From a virus, in the IMG/VR virus record IMGVR_UViG_3300047548_000100, positions 1 to 29,777 of that record: DNA of 29,777 nucleotides; one strand, 5' to 3'. Made by a program: the position numbers and the translations under genes. Below, in pieces: positions 7,080 to 14,802 of this stretch. How positions within the stretch are numbered: the stretch's first letter is position 1; each line of letters opens with the position of its first letter. Under the pieces are notes generated by a model that was given only the letters and a program-made list of their open reading frames with translations, was not told where the DNA came from and searched no databases.

Positions 7080-7102
7080 GGGTAGGGGTGAATCCCCTAC
7101 CC
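7080..7102 (-). promoter_or_regulatory. Strong intercistronic hairpin after the capsid gene
   Basis: A perfect 9-bp inverted repeat GGGTAGGGG / CCCCTACCC (arms 7080-7088 and 7094-7102) with a 5-nt loop, 10 bp after the capsid stop. Downstream on the minus strand comes TATTTTACTAATCTTT, only moderately U-rich. It may be a leaky terminator or protect the capsid mRNA 3' end. Confidence 0.75.
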
Positions 7103-7112
7103 GTGATTTGAA

Positions 7113-8069
7113 TTAAGGAGCAACGTACTTCTTCCAGAATACTACTTCATCCGGGAAGGCAAGTTGACATCCTAGTTTGAACTCAACTACGAATCTCATT
7201 TCATCCGCCTCTTTTGCATAGAACAATTCGAAACGATCTTGCTCATTCAAAAGGTCAGTACCTAGGTACATATTGCTCATAGAAAGACCTACTAGGTAAT
7301 CAGTACCATTCAAGCCGTTAACACCAATCAACTTGATGTTTGTGCCAGGTACTACTAGTTCCATGTTAGCAGCATCTACAGGGTAGTGGAAGTAGTTAGC
7401 CTCTCTCAAAGCAATAACATACTCTCTGAAAGTATCATTACCGCAGAAGATTACCACATCATCCTTGTCCAAAAGGGCAGCAGGAAGGGCAGCGAATACC
7501 ATGTCAACAGCAGCAATCACGTTGCTAGAAGTCAAAGTAGTCTGGTTGCCTGTGTTACCATTGATAGGGTCACCTGAACCACCGAATCCAAGAGCATTGA
7601 TGATAGTTGCAAATCCTTGGAACTTGTTCAATTGACCATTTTGAGATGAAGTATCTCCCTGCCAGATAGCAGTCTCAAGGGCAGCACCGATTCTTGCTAC
7701 TTTCTGAGCAGAGAATTCAGCACCATAAGCCATGTAGTCATAGGTAGATCCTTCACGCAAAGCCTTCTGAGTGTACTTAGCCTCGAATGCTTTAGGGCAG
7801 ATGCTTTCCTGAATTTTGATTTTGCCTACTGTGATAGTACGCTGTGTGATAGTGGTAGTTCCTGAAGAGTTGAAACCGCAAGTTCCACCTGCTTGGAATA
7901 CCGCATCGGTAGTCATGATGTTGATAGTCTCAGCGGATTTTACACCCACCTGAACGTTACCAAGTGCTTCGATCAAAGAAGCAGTTTTTGCTGAGAAGAT
8001 CGCAGCAGATGTCAACTGCAATTCGTTCTCCTTCACATAGTTAGTTAATCCTGATAAATCTAGTGCCAT
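7113..8069 (-). CDS. Major capsid protein (HK97-fold)
   Basis: 318 residues. The order of features fits a HK97-type capsid: an N-terminal helical arm (LTNYVKENELQLTSAAIFSA), an E-loop-like segment with repeated beta strands (TTITQRTITVGKIKIQESIC), a spine-helix-like region with AEFSAQKVARIGAALETAIW, and a late A-domain (VIFCGNDTFREYVIALREAN, LVVPGTNIKLIGVNGLNGTD) ending FPDEVVFWKKYVAP. It is preceded by scaffold-like and protease genes and followed by a strong hairpin. There is no long N-terminal delta domain; the separate scaffold-like gene may supply that role. Confidence 0.82.
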   Translation of the reverse strand: MALDLSGLTNYVKENELQLTSAAIFSAKTASLIEALGNVQVGVKSAETINIMTTDAVFQAGGTCGFNSSGTTTITQRTITVGKIKIQESICPKAFEAKYTQKALREGSTYDYMAYGAEFSAQKVARIGAALETAIWQGDTSSQNGQLNKFQGFATIINALGFGGSGDPINGNTGNQTTLTSSNVIAAVDMVFAALPAALLDKDDVVIFCGNDTFREYVIALREANYFHYPVDAANMELVVPGTNIKLIGVNGLNGTDYLVGLSMSNMYLGTDLLNEQDRFELFYAKEADEMRFVVEFKLGCQLAFPDEVVFWKKYVAP

Positions 8070-8073
8070 TTTT

Positions 8074-8670
8074 TTATTTGTTTTTTAATTTTTGAAATGC
8101 GCTTTGAAGGTTGGTATACCTGTCATTTTTTTCTACTTTCAACTGCTTTGCAAATTGGTTTGGGCTAGTGATAGGCTTATCACTTGGCTCTTTTGCAAGA
8201 GACTCAAGGACTACTGCGGACATCTTTACCGCTTCCTTTACCTCTTCTGCTTTCTCTTCCATTGCCTTAACTTTTGCAGTCAATTCTTCTACCTTTTTTT
8301 CAAGGTCACCCATGGCTTGCTCTACCTTAGCCATTGCTTCATCCTTCTTAGGATCTTCTTCAGCAGGCACTTCAGCAGCAGCCTCAATCTCTACTTCGAT
8401 CTTAGGCTCTTCATCTGCTTTCTTTACCTCTGCAATTTTACCTTCCTCAAGTACTACCACTACCTCACCTGACTCAAGTTGATGCTCTCCAACAGGTGCA
8501 GGGATTTGTGCCCCATCTTCACCGATTACAAAGATCGAACCCGCCTCAAGATCGTAGGCTACTACTGTGCCGTCCACAAGTTTACCTTCAACCAATGCGA
8601 AGGCTGCCTGCTTTTCTGCCTCTGAGAAAAGTAGTTTTTTGATTTCTGCTAGTGCTTCTTTTGCGTTCAT
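8074..8670 (-). CDS. Scaffold-like head protein with beta domain and acidic coiled coil
   Basis: 198 residues in three parts. Residues about 20-85 are beta-like and acidic (KLVDGTVVAYDLEAGSIFVI, LESGEVVVVLEEGK). Residues about 86-150 are an Ala/Glu/Lys-rich coiled coil (VEQAMGDLEKKVEELTAKVK). The C-terminus is basic and helical (NDRYTNLQSAFQKLKNK), like the capsid-binding end of scaffolds. It lies between the protease and the capsid gene, 4 bp before the latter, where scaffolds normally sit. It is likely the target of the protease. The function is from architecture and position, not sequence identity. Confidence 0.68.
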   Translation of the reverse strand: MNAKEALAEIKKLLFSEAEKQAAFALVEGKLVDGTVVAYDLEAGSIFVIGEDGAQIPAPVGEHQLESGEVVVVLEEGKIAEVKKADEEPKIEVEIEAAAEVPAEEDPKKDEAMAKVEQAMGDLEKKVEELTAKVKAMEEKAEEVKEAVKMSAVVLESLAKEPSDKPITSPNQFAKQLKVEKNDRYTNLQSAFQKLKNK

Positions 8671-8693
8671 AATTGTAAATATTAAATTGATTT

Positions 8694-9734
8694 TTAATGT
8701 TCAATTTGAGAAAGTATCTTGAAGATCTGCTGCATGATCTGCTCCTCCTGAGTTACTACTTTGTTGGTCTTCTCATAGCGGAAAAGTCCCTCCACAGAAA
8801 AGCCTTTGAAAGTACCTGCTTTCACTTCATTCCATATCTTCTCGTTATCAACTTTGAAAGACCCAAACCATGAGCCATTTGAGATATCTTCAAAGCCCTT
8901 CGGAGGCATGATACCTTTCTCCCTGTCAATGATGTAGGATTCAAACATATAGACCCCATCTACCGGAGTGCTATGCTCTACATTTACCTTGGATTGGTAG
9001 CCTTTCTTAAAGAATCTTTGCACAATCTTCTTGATCTCGGCAGCAGAGAAAGAAACGTAGTACTCCTCATCCTGATCCCTTCTGTAGATAGGTAGATCTG
9101 CAACCATCAAAGGCCCGGTCACGATTCTCTGATCCTGATTCTCAATACTGAATTTGTTAAAACCTACAGCCCTGAAATCTTCCTGATTCATTTTGCTCTC
9201 AGCCCATCTAAGCATAGGCTCACCACCCCACAAAAGATATGAGATAGTCCCGCAGGCTTCGGTATCTTCAGGGTTATAGTACTCGGCAGCCCTGCTTAGG
9301 TAGGAGTATGTTCTTCGGATGGTCTCTCTCGACAAGTTTTCGCCTGCCATTATTTGAGTCGCACGAACTTTTCCTACCTGAGTAGCGCATCTATTCCCTA
9401 TTGCCTCATTCAAACGGATACCCCTTTCGGCATTATCCTTTGCTGATTGAGGGTAGTCATTGTATGAATCTTCTTGAAATCTACCTTCCCATTGAGTCGA
9501 GCAGATAGCCACCGCCTGGTCGGATTCCTTACCCTCATTAATCATGTATTCAATGCATCTAGGTAGAAAGTCTTCTTTGCTTTCCCCTTGGCTAGGCTCT
9601 ACGAACTGCTGCGAAAAGGCTAAAAAGTTTTTCTGAATTGCAGGGTATTCTACTAAGGCAATGAAGTCTACTTCCTCTTCGCCTTCAATAGTATCCCCGA
9701 TCATCATTTCATATAGTGGTAGTTTCTTTTCCAT
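8694..9734 (-). CDS. XkdF-like prohead serine protease with two inserted domains
   Basis: 346 residues. The XkdF-type protease appears split: residues about 22-41 (VDFIALVEYPAIQKNFLAFS) and then about 200-325 (VTGPLMVADLPIYRRD, VEHSTPVDGVYMFESYIID, NGSWFGSFKV, FKGFSVEGLF). Candidate catalytic residues are His254 and Ser288 or Ser313, by analogy with prohead proteases. Between the halves are two extra segments: about 54-85 with paired cysteines (FLPRCIEYMINEGKESDQAV, then CSTQWEGR), and about 97-182, a helical unit with GNRCATQVGKVRATQIMAG and the YLLWGGEPMLRWAES ending. Position before scaffold and capsid is classic for a maturation protease. Confidence 0.78.
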   Translation of the reverse strand: MEKKLPLYEMMIGDTIEGEEEVDFIALVEYPAIQKNFLAFSQQFVEPSQGESKEDFLPRCIEYMINEGKESDQAVAICSTQWEGRFQEDSYNDYPQSAKDNAERGIRLNEAIGNRCATQVGKVRATQIMAGENLSRETIRRTYSYLSRAAEYYNPEDTEACGTISYLLWGGEPMLRWAESKMNQEDFRAVGFNKFSIENQDQRIVTGPLMVADLPIYRRDQDEEYYVSFSAAEIKKIVQRFFKKGYQSKVNVEHSTPVDGVYMFESYIIDREKGIMPPKGFEDISNGSWFGSFKVDNEKIWNEVKAGTFKGFSVEGLFRYEKTNKVVTQEEQIMQQIFKILSQIEH

Positions 9735-9745
9735 ATCCTTAACTA

Positions 9746-11953
9746 TTAAAATCCTGCTCTACGTTCAATATCTGCTACTCGCTTCTGTGTCCCTGTCACT
9801 TCGCTTTCTACCACATAAGCCCGTAAAGGTTGTGTAGGTTGCATGGCAGCACCTAATGCCGTGATAGGGCTGTTCCCGATAGTAGGCACTTGAGGAACAC
9901 TACCAGGAGCAGCAGCCGAAATCGAAGGAGCAGATGCAGCACCACCTCCAGGCACCTTAGTTTTCACGATCTCCCTCACGTTCTTAATACCACCGGCTAC
10001 CGCAATAGCAGCAGCAATGGCAGCCCTGATAGGGGATGAAGGATCACCTGGAATCAACTGCGAAGTATAGGCTTTCTGCGCACCTAGATAGGTGTCTATA
10101 GTTGTAGCCGCTATAGCCGTAGCCTTTCCCGCTGCCGTGTTCTTTCCTACTAGATCTGAGACAGTACCTAGAAGACCTGCAGCCATAGCAGCATTTGCCA
10201 TCTTTGCCTCATTCTCTTTTTTATCAATCTCCATACGAGCCTCAGAGTAACCCTTCAAGGCTTCATTGTATTGCTGCTCATTGATTAACCCCTTTTGAAA
10301 CTGCTCAAGGGATAGGGCTTCTTTCTGGTCAATTAAATCCTTTTGAATTTGGAAACTTGCCTCCGCCTGTTTCATCTCTGCATCTAGTTCTGCTATAGCC
10401 CTTTCTGAATTTGCTAGATCAATGGTCATTTGAAGATTATCCAAAGCCTGCTTTTCTTGCTGTGCAAGTTCTAGTTGAAGGGCAGTCTTCTGCTCGGAAG
10501 TTAGTTTCTCGTTATTGAGAATTTCATCTCTCTGCTTCTGGTATTCTATCAGGATCTGCTCCCTTGCTTTTTCATTCTCATCTTTAATACCATCTAGTCG
10601 GATCTGAGTCCTAATATCATTTAATTGCTTCTGGAATTCTGCTTCTTTATCCGCTTCCTCCTTTTGGAATTTATCCCGTACCGCCTGAAGTTCTTTGCTT
10701 CTTGCAGCCTCTAGACTGCCGTCATCTTTCACTCCTGCTTCATCTAGTTTCTTTTGCTTTTCAGCATAGGTTTTCTTGATTGCTTCCTCCTGCTGCTGCT
10801 GCTCATTTAGCATTTTAGTTCTTGCCTCCTGAAGGATAGCCTCTGCCTCCATCTCCTTCTGCATCTGCTTTTCTCTTTCTGCTGATGCCTTTTCTCCGTC
10901 TGCTTTCTGTGCTTCCATAGATGCCAAATCGTAGCCTGCTCTTTGCTCCTTCAATCGGTCAAGAGTACTCCGCGCTTCTTTTATCGTAGCATCTCCCTCT
11001 TCCGCTACTGCTTCAGGATCGAATACAAAAGAGGCTAAATAATTAGCCGAATCATTTACTAAATTGGTAGCCTCCTCAATAACACCCAACTGCTTCAATG
11101 CTCCGCTGATATTATCAATCGAAGCAAGGATCATTGTCAATGGTAGCGAAACGAATTTCAGTATCCCTGCAAGGATAGCCTGATTCCTTTTTGCCGCTTC
11201 TACCTGTGCCTGCTTGGTAGCCTCTGCATTTTGAAGATTAATCTCAGCCGATTTGATAGCCTCATCGGTTTGTGCCATCTTCAACTGAAGGATTTCCTCC
11301 TCAGATTTTCCTTGAAGTTTCAATTGATTAGTCTGCCCATCAATTGCCTCAAGTTTTTCCTGATTCGCTGCTAGGTCTTTTTGAGTCTGTTCATTGAGTT
11401 TTTTCTGCTCACTTGATACACCGCCAACCAAGGCCATGATATCCTCCCAATAGGCCACTAATAAGCCCACAGCCACTACTAGCGCACCGATACCCGTAGA
11501 GATCAAAGCCTTTTTAAATCCGTTCGCCCCTGCTGTCAATCCCTTGAAAGTGATGCTCAACTGCTCACCTACTTTGCCTATGTCTTTCAATTGTGAAAGC
11601 CCCTGAGAAAGTGCCATTGCAGACTGAACTTTCAAGAGTGCTTTTTCTACATCTTCGGATTCGTTACCGAATAAAGCCATAGCACCCTGAACTGCTGCAA
11701 TACCTCCGGCCGCTGTGGAGGCTGCTGTGGTTAATGCCTGAAACCTTTTGCCTGGATCAAATAACTGAGCCGCCTCATTGGCATCTTCAATAGAATCACG
11801 GATGCCTGCTACCTTTTGCGCTGCCTGTACCGCTTCATCACTTAGTTCACCGTACTTTTGCCGTGCTTGTTGTAACTCTTGAGTCGCTTCCCTTAATTGT
11901 TTCTTAAGTGGTTTGACATCTGCATCTAAAATGATCTTATTTTCTTCAGCCAT
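9746..11953 (-). CDS. Tail tape measure protein
   Basis: 735 residues, dominated by long Ala/Glu/Gln/Lys coiled coil (about residues 180-590), the mark of tape measures. A hydrophobic stretch (STGIGALVVAVGLLVAYWED, about 152-171) and a second one near 265-285 are the membrane-active segments usual in these proteins. The C-terminus is Ala/Pro/Gly-rich and ends VESEVTGTQKRVADIERRAGF. With the usual ratio of about 1.5 Angstrom per residue, tail length would be around 110 nm (inference). It sits downstream of the tail fibre and upstream of the head genes, not the usual order. Confidence 0.85.
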   Translation of the reverse strand: MAEENKIILDADVKPLKKQLREATQELQQARQKYGELSDEAVQAAQKVAGIRDSIEDANEAAQLFDPGKRFQALTTAASTAAGGIAAVQGAMALFGNESEDVEKALLKVQSAMALSQGLSQLKDIGKVGEQLSITFKGLTAGANGFKKALISTGIGALVVAVGLLVAYWEDIMALVGGVSSEQKKLNEQTQKDLAANQEKLEAIDGQTNQLKLQGKSEEEILQLKMAQTDEAIKSAEINLQNAEATKQAQVEAAKRNQAILAGILKFVSLPLTMILASIDNISGALKQLGVIEEATNLVNDSANYLASFVFDPEAVAEEGDATIKEARSTLDRLKEQRAGYDLASMEAQKADGEKASAEREKQMQKEMEAEAILQEARTKMLNEQQQQEEAIKKTYAEKQKKLDEAGVKDDGSLEAARSKELQAVRDKFQKEEADKEAEFQKQLNDIRTQIRLDGIKDENEKAREQILIEYQKQRDEILNNEKLTSEQKTALQLELAQQEKQALDNLQMTIDLANSERAIAELDAEMKQAEASFQIQKDLIDQKEALSLEQFQKGLINEQQYNEALKGYSEARMEIDKKENEAKMANAAMAAGLLGTVSDLVGKNTAAGKATAIAATTIDTYLGAQKAYTSQLIPGDPSSPIRAAIAAAIAVAGGIKNVREIVKTKVPGGGAASAPSISAAAPGSVPQVPTIGNSPITALGAAMQPTQPLRAYVVESEVTGTQKRVADIERRAGF

Positions 11954-11973
11954 TGGATAGGTATTTTAAAGGT

Positions 11974-11997
11974 TTGGGGAATCCCCAAGAATTCCCC
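11974..11997 (-). promoter_or_regulatory. G/C-rich hairpins in the tape measure leader
   Basis: Plus-strand TTGGGG-AAT-CCCCAA (11974-11988) is an inverted repeat, and the next bases ATTCCCC (91-97 of that line) can pair instead with GGGGAAT, giving two mutually exclusive stems. It lies between a 48-residue gene and the tape measure start. No good U tract follows. A control on tape measure translation is possible but not shown. Confidence 0.5.
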
Positions 11998-12006
11998 ATT
12001 TGTTTA

Positions 12007-12153
12007 CTACTCTGCTTCTACTTCTTCCTTCGGGTTCTGCTCCTGCACTTGCTGCGCTAGGAATTGGATGAAGGACATCCCGTACTTTGTGGGCAATTCG
12101 TTTGCCCATGCTTCTAGCATTTTGATTTGGTCTTCTGTTAGTGTGATTTTCAT
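12007..12153 (-). CDS. Small 48-residue protein between tail fibre and tape measure
   Basis: ATG at 12151-12153, TAG at 12007-12009. The protein begins MKITLTEDQIKMLEAWANEL, is helical and ends acidic (KEEVEAE). It starts 7 bp after the tail fibre stop, behind an A-rich leader typical here, and fills the gap before the tape measure. No family recognised. The codon make-up and coding spacing look genuine. Confidence 0.62.
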   Translation of the reverse strand: MKITLTEDQIKMLEAWANELPTKYGMSFIQFLAQQVQEQNPKEEVEAE

Positions 12154-12160
12154 TTTGTTT

Positions 12161-14797
12161 TTATTTGGTTTTAAGTGAATCTATTTCTGCTTTAAGTTCT
12201 TGAATTGACTTGACCAACAAAGGAACTAATTCTGATTTTGCTACTCCCCAATTTCTATCTTCATCTCCTTCAGAAACATATTGAGGAAGAACTTCAAAAA
12301 GTTCTTGAGCCACAAATCCGAAATCTTCTTTTATGTCGGTATCCTTCCAATCGTATTTTCTAACTTTTATCTGTAGGACTTTTTCAATTGCATTATCACT
12401 ATCTGAGATATTTTCTTTCAATCTTTCATCAGATGTGGCAGTATATGCTCCTGTAGAATTGTTAATATTTGCAACAGAAGTACCGCCATTATTATAGAAG
12501 TTGAAATTTGAATTTGAACTATCAACACCAATTCCCCAAGCGTAAGCACCTGCGGATCTAGCCATTCTTATTATTTGACCATTAGAGCCTGAAGGCAAAA
12601 CAACTTCTAGTTGAGCACTTGGACTAGCCGTGCCGATGCCTACATTGCCGGAGGAATTCCAAGTTAAGACAGAAGTTCCTGTAGTCCCTAATGAAGCACC
12701 ATATCCTAAACTAAAAACATTTGCAGAATTATTTAAAATAAATCCGTAGTTTGATCCTGCTGAATTGATAGCGAAAACATTCCCTCCATTATTATTCCCT
12801 AAAGTAACACCTGTTATCTCTAGCCTAGTACTAGGACTAGTCGTGCCTATGCCTACGTTGCCGGAGCCTGTAATTCTCATTCTTTCTACAGGTGTAGAAA
12901 AAGTTGGGTTTGTATAAAATAATAGATGATGCGAATTATCATCCAAAGGTGTTACTGCTTGAATAGCCGCTGCCCTTGTTGTATTATTGTTAGTAGTTAA
13001 CCATAAAGTACCACCTGTAGATGGTGTTGATGGAGTGCCTAAATTTATTAATACATTGTTGCTAGCCGTCACGCTACTTGAGAAGGTAGCCGCGCCTGTG
13101 GAGGCTATTGTCAGTCTATCGGTATCACCTGTTTGTAAAATAAGTGGAACTGAAGTTGTTCCTAATACTACAGATGTTGTTCCATTTGCATAAAAATATC
13201 CTCTCGCACCACTATCCCTGTTGACATATATAATGCCATTACTAGACCCACCTACTACCAAGTTTGTAAACCCTGAAGCAATATTTGAACTAGCAGTTCC
13301 TATACCTACATTTCCTGTAGTAGCCAAAGTGATCTGAGGAGTAGTGCCTCCCGCTGCCATAGTTATAGCAGCAGCAGATACCAAAGCCAAAGGTAAAGTG
13401 CCTACGCTTTCTACTCTATTGGTAGTACCTCCTGAATTAGGAGTCAAAAGAATAGATTGACTTGAGGCAGCAGCAATGAGTCTAGTACCGCTTTGAACAT
13501 CACCGCTAAAAACTGCGGAAGTACCATTTAAAGCACCTGTCAAAGTACCTCCTGCCAAAGGTAGGTAGGCACCCAATTGACTCGCTAAGGCAAGCGTTCC
13601 ATCCGCATCCGGAAGAGTGTAATACCTTACCGCAGCATTTGTCCATTGAAGTACTCCTCCATTTGAAAGGCCTTTTCCGAAGTAGATATTATTTGCACTA
13701 TTGAAGCCTATCTGATTCAAGGTTGCACTACCTTCGTGTATAGTTCCAATGTTGACCAATCTAGTCACCTGATTGCTACCTCCTGCAGAGGGTAAAGATA
13801 AGCCATTTGCAAAGGTCTTAACCCCTCCAAAAACTTGGCTTCCTGTAGTGACTGCACCCCTATTCGAGGCAGAGGCATCTGGAAGATTAAAGGTATGGGT
13901 AGTGCTTGCGCTTGAGATATTGAAATCCGTGCCACTTGTACCCGTTGCAAAGTTTTGCACTTGAGCAGTCAACCCATTCAAAGCAGTTAAGCCCGTAGTG
14001 AATGTAGTAATGATTTGACAAAGGGTATTGTTTTCAGTATGTAGCGTGATAGTCCTACCTGAGTGAGTCACATAGTAACGGATAGCAAGCCTATCTGTAA
14101 GGGCTAGGGTAGTAGTAGGTACTGCCAAAGAAGAAAAGTAAGGGGTAGTATTAGTACCGAAAGCAATCAACTCAGGACTTCCGCTGCTAGTCGCTATCAA
14201 GGTAGCCGTACCACCTGAACTTACCTTATAAAGTTCTACATAGAAGGAAGGAGTTCCACCTCCTGAAGATGCTTGAAAGTAGGTTTCAAAATTCCAATTT
14301 CCTCCAGGTATTTCTAGAAGGCTAGGATCTCCGGCATCAGTAATGAATGAGGCTATATAGCCATCTGCATTGATGGTGAAATCTGTGCCTGATCCTAAGA
14401 TAGGTGATTTGCTCAATTCAAGATAAGCCACACCCCCGATAGTACCCTGAGATACTGATCCATTTAGGTAGTAAGAAACGGAAGCACCTCCTCCACCTAT
14501 ACTTGAAGGGAAGTCTGCTAGGCTACCATCACCTCGGATGTACTGCGCTGTAGTACCTGCTCCTGAAATAGTGATATTTCCGCTTGTAGTTACAGGGCTA
14601 CCTGATACAGTAAAGGCAGAAGGTACTGAAAGACCTACCGAAGTCACCCCTACATCTAGGTTGTCTTGCATCCAATCCTGAAGGGTTGATACAGTTACCT
14701 TGTTGGTAGTGGTAGCACCGCTTGCTACTATAGGAAGGACATCGTTATTAGCAATGTCCGTTCTCTCAATCAGTTGACTTATTCTCTTATCTGCCAT
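12161..14797 (-). CDS. Tail fibre with self-cleaving S74 chaperone domain
   Basis: 878 residues. The N-terminus (MADKRISQLIERTDI) is likely the tail attachment end. The long middle is rich in Gly, Ser, Thr and Asn, as in beta-helical fibres, and has three copies of a GNVGIGT-type repeat (DNA near 12630, 12841 and 13296). The last 91 residues are an intramolecular chaperone of the S74 / endosialidase type: SDERLKENI with Ser789 and Lys794 spaced as the known Ser-Lys cleavage dyad, then KYDWKDT, FGFVAQELFEVLPQYV and a closing coiled coil (LVPLLVKSIQELKAEIDSLK). The domain folds the trimer and cuts itself off. This is the likely host-recognition protein. Confidence 0.9.
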   Translation of the reverse strand: MADKRISQLIERTDIANNDVLPIVASGATTTNKVTVSTLQDWMQDNLDVGVTSVGLSVPSAFTVSGSPVTTSGNITISGAGTTAQYIRGDGSLADFPSSIGGGGASVSYYLNGSVSQGTIGGVAYLELSKSPILGSGTDFTINADGYIASFITDAGDPSLLEIPGGNWNFETYFQASSGGGTPSFYVELYKVSSGGTATLIATSSGSPELIAFGTNTTPYFSSLAVPTTTLALTDRLAIRYYVTHSGRTITLHTENNTLCQIITTFTTGLTALNGLTAQVQNFATGTSGTDFNISSASTTHTFNLPDASASNRGAVTTGSQVFGGVKTFANGLSLPSAGGSNQVTRLVNIGTIHEGSATLNQIGFNSANNIYFGKGLSNGGVLQWTNAAVRYYTLPDADGTLALASQLGAYLPLAGGTLTGALNGTSAVFSGDVQSGTRLIAAASSQSILLTPNSGGTTNRVESVGTLPLALVSAAAITMAAGGTTPQITLATTGNVGIGTASSNIASGFTNLVVGGSSNGIIYVNRDSGARGYFYANGTTSVVLGTTSVPLILQTGDTDRLTIASTGAATFSSSVTASNNVLINLGTPSTPSTGGTLWLTTNNNTTRAAAIQAVTPLDDNSHHLLFYTNPTFSTPVERMRITGSGNVGIGTTSPSTRLEITGVTLGNNNGGNVFAINSAGSNYGFILNNSANVFSLGYGASLGTTGTSVLTWNSSGNVGIGTASPSAQLEVVLPSGSNGQIIRMARSAGAYAWGIGVDSSNSNFNFYNNGGTSVANINNSTGAYTATSDERLKENISDSDNAIEKVLQIKVRKYDWKDTDIKEDFGFVAQELFEVLPQYVSEGDEDRNWGVAKSELVPLLVKSIQELKAEIDSLKTK

Positions 14798-14802
14798 ATC
14801 GA

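Noticed and set aside
8092-8482. Plus-strand ORFs opposite the scaffold-like gene
   Set aside because: Low-complexity mirrors (runs of Ser, or Phe/Leu/Cys) of the Ala/Glu/Lys coiled coil on the other strand.
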